Shown here piece by piece: positions 6,942 through 13,240 of a DNA stretch of 16,447 nt. Made by a program: the position numbers and the translations under genes. Where the stretch lies: positions 1 to 16,447 of the forward strand of contig CAVJLG010000022.1 in NCBI GenBank assembly GCA_963650135.1. Reading direction: 5' to 3'. This stretch comes from HGM13006 sp963650135 (GTDB lineage: Bacteria; Bacillota; Clostridia; Oscillospirales; Oscillospiraceae). The notes under the pieces were generated by a model. It did not search any database. It saw nothing but the letters and a program-made list of their open reading frames with translations, and was not told the DNA's origin. The stretch's first letter is position 1. Every line of letters begins with the position of its first letter.

Positions 6942-8783
6942 ATGAAAAAGAAATGTACGCTTGCTCTGCTGGTGCTCGCCATGGTCATGACATGCCTGGC
7001 CGGCTGCGGTTCCAACGCCGCCTCTGCATCCACCTCTGCCGAGCAGTCCGTCTCCGCCCCTGCGGAAGCTTCCAAGGCCCCCGCAGCACCGGAAACCGCT
7101 TCCCAGCCGGAAGCTGACAGCACCGCCGAGCCTGACTCCACCATTGATGAAAGCCCTGCGGATTACACCGAGGCCAACGCCAACAACGACTATGACGGCT
7201 GGCGCGAAATGCTCAAAACCCTTCACACCGAGCTTCCCATCACCGAGGACCCCGTTACCCTGACCTATTTTCTGGGCTACGAAACCTCCGGTCTGAGCTA
7301 CATCGAAGACAACAACCTGGAAAACCAGCAGGTTTGGAAGTGGCTGGCCGAGAACACCGGCGTCAACATGGAGCTCACTGTGGTAGACAAAACCAGCGAG
7401 ACGGATAAGTTCAATCTGATGATTGCTTCCGGCGACTACACCGATCTTATGAACATCTCCGATTACGCCGCAGGTCCTGAGGCCGCTCTGAATGAGGACA
7501 TCATCATCGACCTGGGCGAATATCTGGAAGACAACATGCCCAACTATTCCTCCATCATCCACGCAGACCAGAATGTCTATTCCAAGGTACAGGATGCCGA
7601 CATGTTTCTGTGCATCTATCCCATCAAGGACCAGAACGCCAACCCCGGCGGCATCGGCACCTTTGTCCGGATGGACTGGCTGGAGGACCTGGGTCTGGAC
7701 GTCCCCACCACCTATGACGAGCTCACCGATGTGCTCACCGCATTTAAGAACGAAAAGGGCGCTACCGAGCCCATGAGCCTGTTTAACACCGTTTCCATGC
7801 AGAACGGTCTGCTGATGGGCGGCTTTGGTTCCAAGGCCGAGCTCAGCGCCGACGCAATGGGCACCGATTTTGGCGCATCCTTCTATCAGGAGAACGGCAA
7901 GGTTGTCTATGGTGCAACCCAGGATGGCACCCGGAAATACCTCTCCTGGCTCCACAAGCTCTATGAGCAGGGCCTCATCAACTTTGAGAACATGCAGAAC
8001 CGCGATGTCAACCCCTTCGGCGACCTGAATGCCGGCGAAGCTTCCCGTGGCGAAACCGGTTACATCTTCTCCAACCAGCCCTTCGGCGGCAACTACTCCA
8101 CCATGGCAGCGCAGAACGGCGACACCAACTGCAACTGGTGGCCCGTGCAGGACGTTGCCGAGGTTTCCGGCCAGACCATCCCCTTCTACGAGGAGACTTC
8201 CATGGTCGATACCACCGGCGCAGCAAAGATCTCCATCTCCTCTCAGTGCGATGAGGTAGAAACTGCGCTTCAGTTCCTGGACTACGGCTACAGCTATGAG
8301 GGCGGCCTGCTTTACAACTACGGCTTCGAAGAGGGCTCCGGCCACGATATCGAAACCTGGTACTATGACGACAATGGCGAGCCCATGTTCGACGGCGATG
8401 CACTGCTGAGCGTAGCAGAATCCACCAACCTGGCATCCGGCGTGGTTTCCACCAAGGATCTGGCCGGTGTGGTCTATGACACCCGCCTGTCCTTTGAGTT
8501 TGGCGAGCGCGAGCTTTCTTGCTTCGATGCATGGAGCACCAACAAGAACGGCAGCAACAACCTGGGCTCCGACGTTGTTCTGACCTCCGAGGAATCCACC
8601 GAGGCTTCCGCCATCTACTCCGACATTATCACCCATGTTGCAACCTCCGCCCTGCAGTTCATCAACGGCGCGCAGGACGTGGACGACGATGCAGTATGGA
8701 ACGCTTATGTCAAGAGCATTGAAGACATGAACATCGGCGGTCTGACCGAGATCATTCAGACTGCATATGATCGGGTCAACTAA
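6942..8783 (+). CDS. lipoprotein extracellular solute-binding protein, LplA-like (SBP2)
   Basis: The second family 1 binding lipoprotein, 613 residues from the ATG at 6942, chosen because AAGGAGA at 6928-6934 is 7 bases upstream. The signal peptide ends in the lipobox LAGC with the lipidated Cys at residue 22. An Ala/Ser/Glu/Pro-rich linker follows, then the binding fold (VTLTYFLGYETSG; TGVNMELTVVDK; IASGDYTDLM; VRMDWLEDLGLDVPTTYDEL). It aligns with SBP1 by eye through the paired blocks MFASGDYPDIM/MIASGDYTDLM, LAPYLEEYAPNY/LGEYLEDNMPNY and FNYGIEG/YNYGFEE, so the two are diverged paralogues. Codon use looks strongly optimised, suggesting high expression. It is 61 bp upstream of the flavoprotein and probably co-transcribed with it. 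No permease or ATPase is nearby. Ligand unknown. Confidence 0.88.
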   Translation: MKKKCTLALLVLAMVMTCLAGCGSNAASASTSAEQSVSAPAEASKAPAAPETASQPEADSTAEPDSTIDESPADYTEANANNDYDGWREMLKTLHTELPITEDPVTLTYFLGYETSGLSYIEDNNLENQQVWKWLAENTGVNMELTVVDKTSETDKFNLMIASGDYTDLMNISDYAAGPEAALNEDIIIDLGEYLEDNMPNYSSIIHADQNVYSKVQDADMFLCIYPIKDQNANPGGIGTFVRMDWLEDLGLDVPTTYDELTDVLTAFKNEKGATEPMSLFNTVSMQNGLLMGGFGSKAELSADAMGTDFGASFYQENGKVVYGATQDGTRKYLSWLHKLYEQGLINFENMQNRDVNPFGDLNAGEASRGETGYIFSNQPFGGNYSTMAAQNGDTNCNWWPVQDVAEVSGQTIPFYEETSMVDTTGAAKISISSQCDEVETALQFLDYGYSYEGGLLYNYGFEEGSGHDIETWYYDDNGEPMFDGDALLSVAESTNLASGVVSTKDLAGVVYDTRLSFEFGERELSCFDAWSTNKNGSNNLGSDVVLTSEESTEASAIYSDIITHVATSALQFINGAQDVDDDAVWNAYVKSIEDMNIGGLTEIIQTAYDRVN

Positions 8784-8794
8784 TTCATCTATCC

Positions 8795-8813
8795 CGCAGA
8801 AGGTTCTGCGTTT
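8795..8813 (+). terminator. small hairpin between SBP2 and the flavoprotein gene
   Basis: CGCAGAA at 8795-8801 and TTCTGCG at 8804-8810 form a short stem followed by TTT. It is weaker than the other terminators in the window. It may be a leaky terminator or an RNA 3' end protector, giving more SBP2 than flavoprotein transcript. Confidence 0.4.
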
Positions 8814-8844
8814 CATTTGAAAAGAAATCAAGGAGGCAAACCAT

Positions 8845-10077
8845 ATGAAATTCGAAGGTACTTACACATACCTCATGGAAACCCCCAGCGGAAAGCGCGA
8901 AACCAAGGTTGCCATTCGCAAGGGTGCCCGTGCCTACGAGGGTGAGCTCATCGCTTCCCACGGCGGCTGCGAGCTGCTGGAAAATGTCTGCGTTCACGGC
9001 GACACCATCTCCTTTGAGGCACAGGTTGGCCCTGCCCGCCAGCGTCTGGAGATCACCCTGGGTGAGAATCCCACCGGCACCGTTCTGATCTATCAGGACA
9101 GCGGTGAGAATGTTACCACCCAGCTGGAAGGCCTGACCTTTACTCCTCATAAGCGCCGCGCGCTGATTCTCTATGCAACCATGACCAAGAACACCGAGCG
9201 CATCGCACTCTCCATGAAGGACGGCTTTGAGGCTTGCGGCTGGGAGTGCAACTGCTACCGGCTGAAGAAGTCCAACAAGTGGACTGAGATTCAGGATAAC
9301 CTGTATTTCGAGGACTACGATGTGGTGTGCCTGGGCTCCCCCATTGTGGCAGGCTATCCCCTGACCATCATCAACAAGCTGTTCTCTCTGGGCGCAGGCG
9401 GCGAGCTGGAGAACAACGTACAGAAGATGGTCGATGCAGGCGGCGGCTTTAAGATGACTTCCGAAACCATGGGCGGTGGCCCCGGCGGAGTCGGTGGAAC
9501 CGAGGGTCCTGGCGGTCCTGGCGGTCCTGGTGGTCCCGGTGGTCCTGGCGGTCCTGGTGGTCCTGGCGGCCCCGGTGGTCCTGGCGGCGATCCCGGTGCT
9601 CCCGGCGCCAACGGTGGTCCCGTGTTCCGGCGCAGAAATTGCAGCTATCCCGGCGGTCCTGTTCGTGATAACTATCAGCCTCTGGGCGTTGTCTTCACCA
9701 CTTACGGCGGCGGCTTCTATGGCTCCGGCGAGAGCGAGGCAACTCTGTCTGCACTGAAGCTGTTCCTGGAGCTCCAGAATGTCAGCGTTGTGGGCACCTT
9801 CGCCTGCTGCGGCAAGGAGTTCGGTCCCGCAGGCCTGGAGAAGGGCCAGAAGCCCAACGTCATGGGCATGGGCGGCATTCAGAACCCTGAATACTACGAG
9901 ACTACAAGCGGCACCGTTCAGGGCTCCTACTTCTTCCACAACCAGATGTGGAACCATCCCAACGATCGCGACCTGAACAAGGCCAAGTACCTGGTGATGG
10001 ATCTGGTGGAGGACTACTTCATGACCTTCGACGGTCAGCGTGGCTTTGTGGGCAGCAAGTACGTCTCCATTTCCTAA
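8845..10077 (+). CDS. flavodoxin-fold protein with internal collagen-like GPG insert
   Basis: This 410-residue protein has no signal peptide. Residues 1-~100 form a beta-rich domain (KFEGTYTYLMETPSGKR; YEGELIASHGGCELLENVCV) that looks like a small lipocalin-like barrel. A flavodoxin-type domain then begins: strand ALILYAT, phosphate-binding loop TMTKNTERIA at 112-121, strand YDVVCLGSPIVAGYP at ~158-172. At ~190-275 an insert breaks the fold; it contains nine GPG units at 221-247 followed by GDPGAPGANGGP. The fold resumes with LGVVFTTYGGG, a helix and SVVGTFACCGKEF. An FMN-binding redox role is likely, possibly electron transfer or reduction of a small substrate. AAGGAGG at 8830-8836 fixes the start; tandem stops TAATGA end it. 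The same GPG pattern occurs in the beta-helix protein. Fold call good; reaction and N-terminal domain function unknown. Confidence 0.8.
   Translation: MKFEGTYTYLMETPSGKRETKVAIRKGARAYEGELIASHGGCELLENVCVHGDTISFEAQVGPARQRLEITLGENPTGTVLIYQDSGENVTTQLEGLTFTPHKRRALILYATMTKNTERIALSMKDGFEACGWECNCYRLKKSNKWTEIQDNLYFEDYDVVCLGSPIVAGYPLTIINKLFSLGAGGELENNVQKMVDAGGGFKMTSETMGGGPGGVGGTEGPGGPGGPGGPGGPGGPGGPGGPGGPGGDPGAPGANGGPVFRRRNCSYPGGPVRDNYQPLGVVFTTYGGGFYGSGESEATLSALKLFLELQNVSVVGTFACCGKEFGPAGLEKGQKPNVMGMGGIQNPEYYETTSGTVQGSYFFHNQMWNHPNDRDLNKAKYLVMDLVEDYFMTFDGQRGFVGSKYVSIS
9505..9585 (+). repeat. nine tandem 9-bp units coding Gly-Pro-Gly
   Basis: Nine consecutive units of the form GGT-CCT-GGC lie in frame, with synonymous differences only (GGT/GGC, CCT/CCC). 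They code residues 221-247 of the flavoprotein. A multiple-of-nine array can change length without losing the frame. The neighbouring DNA to 9627 keeps a Gly/Pro-rich but irregular pattern. Confidence 0.95.
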
Positions 10078-10086
10078 TGACAATAC

Positions 10087-10124
10087 AAAAACGGCGTAAC
10101 CCATTGCGGTTACGCCGTTTTTTT
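10087..10124. terminator. bidirectional intrinsic terminator, flavoprotein / ribF
   Basis: ACGGCGTAACC at 10091-10101 pairs perfectly with GGTTACGCCGT at 10108-10118 across a 6-base loop, flanked by an A run (10087-10090) and a T run (10119-10124). It lies between convergent stop codons (10077 and 10135) and divides the accessory locus from the conserved operon. Confidence 0.95.
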
Positions 10125-10134
10125 CTATATTTAC

Positions 10135-11034
10135 TTAGCCCAGCAGCGCTCTTGTTTCCTCAGCATTTGCAAAAATCTCCTGCTGGAGCGCAGTCAGTCC
10201 GTCAAATCGCTTCTCGCCTCGGAGGCGCTGATAGAAATCCACCCGGATATGCTGCCCATAGAGGTCGCCCTCAAAGTCCAGAATCCAGGGCTCCACCGTC
10301 ACCAGATTTGACTGACCTACCGTTGGCCGAACGCCCACATTGGTCACTGCTAGCTTCTCCGTTCCATCCGGCAGAACCACCTTGGTGGCATAAACGCCGA
10401 ACGCAGGGGTCAGAACGCCCTCCGGAATCAGCAAATTCGCAGTTGGCACGCCAATGGTCCGGCCCAGCTGCCGCCCATGCACCACTTCACCGGACAGGCA
10501 ATGGGGATGCCCCAGGAAGCGCATGGCCTCCTGCATCTCCCCTTCGCTCAGCAGCTTTCGGATATAAGTAGAGCTTACGGTCACGCCGTCCAGTGTCACC
10601 TGGGGCAGCACATCACAGCCAATGCCCAGCTCCCGGCATTTTCCCCGAAGCCGCTGGGGATTGCCCGCACCCTTGTCGCCGAAGTGGAAGTCATAGCCAC
10701 AGACCAAATGCCGGGCCTTCCGCTGGCGATACAGATATTCTTCGATGAACACATCCCAGGGCATATGCATCATGGACTCGTCAAAATGCGCCAGGATCAC
10801 ATCGGAGATATCAAAGCAGCGCTTGAGAATTTCTTCCCGATCCTCAATGGAATTGATGAGGGCCACCTTCGCACCTGCCACCAAATTATCGGGATGGAGG
10901 TCAAAGCTCATCACCGCAGGCGTCAGCTCCAGTTCCTTCGCCCGTTTCCGTGCCATTTCCAGCAGGCTGGCATGCCCCAGATGGACCCCGTCGAAAAATC
11001 CCAGGGCAATTACACGACCTTCTATTTCCTTCAA
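10135..11034 (-). CDS. ribF: bifunctional riboflavin kinase / FAD synthetase
   Basis: It makes FMN from riboflavin and FAD from FMN, in the cytoplasm. The nucleotidyltransferase signature GFFDGVHLGH is at residues 12-21, FDLHP at 44-48, GYDFHFGDKGAGN near 113-125, and SSTYIR at 154-159. The kinase domain follows with GRTIGVPTANL at 191-201 and TNVGVRPTVG. No ATG fits; a TTG at 11034-11032 overlaps the truB stop codon (TTGA) and is preceded by an AAGGA-type ribosome site, giving 299 residues, close to the usual ~310. The open frame continues upstream only as a shadow of truB. It is the last gene of the operon and ends just before a strong terminator. Confidence 0.93.
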   Translation of the reverse strand: MKEIEGRVIALGFFDGVHLGHASLLEMARKRAKELELTPAVMSFDLHPDNLVAGAKVALINSIEDREEILKRCFDISDVILAHFDESMMHMPWDVFIEEYLYRQRKARHLVCGYDFHFGDKGAGNPQRLRGKCRELGIGCDVLPQVTLDGVTVSSTYIRKLLSEGEMQEAMRFLGHPHCLSGEVVHGRQLGRTIGVPTANLLIPEGVLTPAFGVYATKVVLPDGTEKLAVTNVGVRPTVGQSNLVTVEPWILDFEGDLYGQHIRVDFYQRLRGEKRFDGLTALQQEIFANAEETRALLG

Positions 11035-11912
11035 CCTTCCTTCACCTCGAAAAAGCTTTTCACTGTCCGCAGCACGCCGTTTTGGCTCTTGCCCAGCATC
11101 AGGAACTCGTTTCCGGGACCATAGACCCGGTAGTTTCCGTCCGGCATCCCCGGAATGGCATTCTCCGCCCCGTTTTTGCAGCGCAGCGCTTCCTTCTCCC
11201 CCAGATACAGGGCAGGATAACGTGCAAACATGCTGTCCACCGGGCGAAGCAGCGCCATATGGGTTCCCTGGTCCCGAGCCGACTGAATTTCCTCCAGGGT
11301 GACGCACTCGTCAATGGAAAATATCCCGGCCCGGGTCCGCCGCAGCGCCGACAAGCATCCGCCGGTGCCCAACGCCATGCCAATATCATGGCACAGGGTA
11401 CGGATATAGGTGCCCTTGGAGCATACCACCCGAAGCTGCGCCTTTTCGCCGTCATATGCTGTCAGTTCCAGCTTCCGAATCACGATATTCCGGGGCTTCC
11501 GCTCCACACTCTGACCCTTTCGCGCCAGTTCATAGAGCTTTTTCCCTCCGATTTTCACTGCGGAATACATGGGCGGAATCTGCTGCTGCGGGCCTAAAAA
11601 CTGCGCCAGCACAGTTTCCAGCTGCGCTCTGGATACGTCTACGGGATGCTGCTCCAGCACCTCGCCGGTGATATCCTGGGTATTGGTGACAGTACCCAAC
11701 AGCAGCTCTGCCACATATTCCTTCTCATCGTTCTCGCACAGCTCCACTGCACGGGTTCCGCGGCCCAAAAACACCGCCAAAACGCCGGTGGCCATGGGGT
11801 CCAGGGTGCCGGAATGCCCAATGCGCCGCTGCTGATAAATGCCCCGGAGCTTTGCCACCACATCGTGAGACGTCCACCCCTGGGGCTTATCCACTAAAAT
11901 GATCCCGTTCAT
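11031..11912 (-). CDS. truB: tRNA pseudouridine-55 synthase
   Basis: It converts U55 of the tRNA T-arm to pseudouridine. The 293-residue protein opens with the family start GIILVDKPQGWTSHDVV and carries the catalytic motif GHSGTLDPMATG, with the nucleophile Asp at residue 38. Other family blocks are PPMYSAVKIGGKKLYELAR and CSKGTYIRTLCHDIG. The C-terminal region is a small PUA-like part of ordinary length. Its ATG overlaps the stop of nrnA in an ATGA, and its stop overlaps the TTG of ribF, so it is translationally coupled on both sides. Confidence 0.95.
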   Translation of the reverse strand: MNGIILVDKPQGWTSHDVVAKLRGIYQQRRIGHSGTLDPMATGVLAVFLGRGTRAVELCENDEKEYVAELLLGTVTNTQDITGEVLEQHPVDVSRAQLETVLAQFLGPQQQIPPMYSAVKIGGKKLYELARKGQSVERKPRNIVIRKLELTAYDGEKAQLRVVCSKGTYIRTLCHDIGMALGTGGCLSALRRTRAGIFSIDECVTLEEIQSARDQGTHMALLRPVDSMFARYPALYLGEKEALRCKNGAENAIPGMPDGNYRVYGPGNEFLMLGKSQNGVLRTVKSFFEVKEG

Positions 11913-12871
11913 CCCAGCTCCACGCCGCTGTGGGCGATCGCCTCCAGGATGCGTTTCTTAGCCTGCTCCGTGCCATCCGGGTCTGATGCACCGGCTGCCG
12001 CCTTATGGCCGCCGCCGCCCAACTCTGCGCAAATCGCCGAAGCATTATAATCCTCGCCGGTACGCAAAGAGATCTTCGCGCCGCCCTCTTTCAGCTCCTG
12101 AATCATAACGCCAATCTGAACGCCCTCGATGCCCCGGGCAAAGCCGGAGATATCGTCGGTGTCGTTGCTGTCAGCGCCAACCCGATTCAGCAGCTCCTGG
12201 GTCATGGTGCAAACGCCCACCAGCCCGCCGGCGTAGAACTCCACAGACTCGGTGAGAGCCGCCTCCAGCCGAAGCCGGGCAATGGTCTTGGTGCCAAACA
12301 TCACCTTATTGACGGGATAGGTATCCGCGCCCAAGTCCTTGAGCTCCGCCGCCGCACGGAGGGTATTGCCGGTGACATTGGAATACTGGAAGCAGCCGGT
12401 ATCCGTGGAAATGGCCAGATACAGTGCCTCGGCCATGGCCTTGTCCACCGGCCCCAGCAGCTTTAAGATGTCCAGCAGCAATTCGCCGCAAGCCGCGCAC
12501 TGGGGCTGCACATTGGTGTATTCCGCATAGCCCTCGTTGGACATATGGTGGTCAATGGACAAAACCGTTTTTCCGGCAAATTCTGCACCGTTCATAGGCA
12601 GAAGATTCTCCGTTGCCATATCCACCGAGACAATCGTGGCGTGCTCCGGAACCGTTTCCGTCTCCATGCCCTCAAGATAGGGCAGGAATCGGCTGGTGGT
12701 CTGGGGATTTTTCCAGATCACCGCCTCCTTGCCCAAGGCCCGAAGTCCGCGGCACAGCGCCGCCGCGCTGCCCACTGCATCTCCGTCCGGGCGGCGATGG
12801 TTGAGGATCAGATAATGGTCATGGCTGCGGAGAAAATCAGCCGTTTCCCTGTTCGTCATTGTTTTCATCAT
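11909..12871 (-). CDS. nrnA: DHH-family nanoRNase / pAp phosphatase
   Basis: Members of this family degrade 2-5 nucleotide RNA fragments and remove the 3' phosphate from pAp, using manganese. The motifs are LNHRRPDGDAVGS at about 23-35, SIDHH with DHH at 107-109, and ISTDTGCFQYSN, all metal-binding. The DHHA1 motif GGGGHKAAAGA lies near the end. The start at 12871 is chosen because GAGGA lies 8-9 bases upstream; it gives 320 residues, the normal length. The frame is open further upstream inside rbfA, but without a suitable ribosome site. It overlaps rbfA by 35 bp and truB by 4 bp. Confidence 0.88.
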   Translation of the reverse strand: MMKTMTNRETADFLRSHDHYLILNHRRPDGDAVGSAAALCRGLRALGKEAVIWKNPQTTSRFLPYLEGMETETVPEHATIVSVDMATENLLPMNGAEFAGKTVLSIDHHMSNEGYAEYTNVQPQCAACGELLLDILKLLGPVDKAMAEALYLAISTDTGCFQYSNVTGNTLRAAAELKDLGADTYPVNKVMFGTKTIARLRLEAALTESVEFYAGGLVGVCTMTQELLNRVGADSNDTDDISGFARGIEGVQIGVMIQELKEGGAKISLRTGEDYNASAICAELGGGGHKAAAGASDPDGTEQAKKRILEAIAHSGVELG

Positions 12872-13223
12872 TGGGTTCATCCTCAGGTATATCCAGTTTG
12901 GACAGAATTTCAAAAATTCTGGTGCCGTGTTCAATGGAGTGGTCCTCTTCAAAGACCAGCTCCGGCGTATAGCGAAGCTGAAGCGATGCCCCCAGCTGCC
13001 GCCGGAGGAATCCCCCGGCGGATTTGAGCCCCTTGAGGACCTCTTTGCTGCGAGACTTGTCGTAAACGCTCACATAAACCTTGGCCGTCCGGAGATCCGA
13101 CGCCGTATCCACGGCGGTAATCGTAATCATGCCCTGAACTCTGGGGTCTTTCAGCGAGCGAATGGACGTGCTCAGCTCCCGCATAATTTCTTCGTTAATG
13201 CGTCCGATTCGGCTGGATGCCAT
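12837..13223 (-). CDS. rbfA: 30S ribosome-binding factor A
   Basis: It assists late maturation of the 30S subunit and 16S rRNA 5' end. The 128-residue protein shows RIGRINEEIMRELSTSI, DPRVQGMITITAVDTASDLR and AKVYVSVYD, which form the KH-like fold of RbfA, then RYTPELVFEEDHSIEHGTRI. An acidic, Asn-rich tail (residues ~114-128) follows. AAGGAGG lies 7 bases before the ATG. The gene starts 17 bp after infB and overlaps nrnA. Confidence 0.95.
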   Translation of the reverse strand: MASSRIGRINEEIMRELSTSIRSLKDPRVQGMITITAVDTASDLRTAKVYVSVYDKSRSKEVLKGLKSAGGFLRRQLGASLQLRYTPELVFEEDHSIEHGTRIFEILSKLDIPEDEPNDENNDEQGNG

Positions 13224-13240
13224 ATGCGTCCCTCCTTATA

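Noticed and set aside
3461..8831. Minus-strand open frames of 596 and 656 codons opposite SBP1 and SBP2
   Set aside because: They lie opposite clear lipoprotein genes, give Gly/Val/His-rich low-information products and have no ribosome site of note. They are shadows of codon bias.
9505..9585. A CRISPR array or mobile-element repeat
   Set aside because: The units are 9 bp, contiguous and in frame, with no spacers; they simply encode Gly-Pro-Gly.
9505..9627. True collagen triple helix
   Set aside because: Every third residue is Gly, but the units are almost only GPG, with few X-Y residues that stabilise collagen; a polyproline-II type bundle or flexible chain is more likely.
8785..10104. A 439-codon minus-strand frame with a Thr/Ala/Arg repeat opposite the flavoprotein
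   Set aside because: The repeat is only the antisense reading of the GPG-coding array, and the frame crosses the terminator region.
11035..11307. Upstream extension of the ribF frame
   Set aside because: It overlaps truB in another frame and adds no RibF motif, so the TTG at 11034 was preferred.
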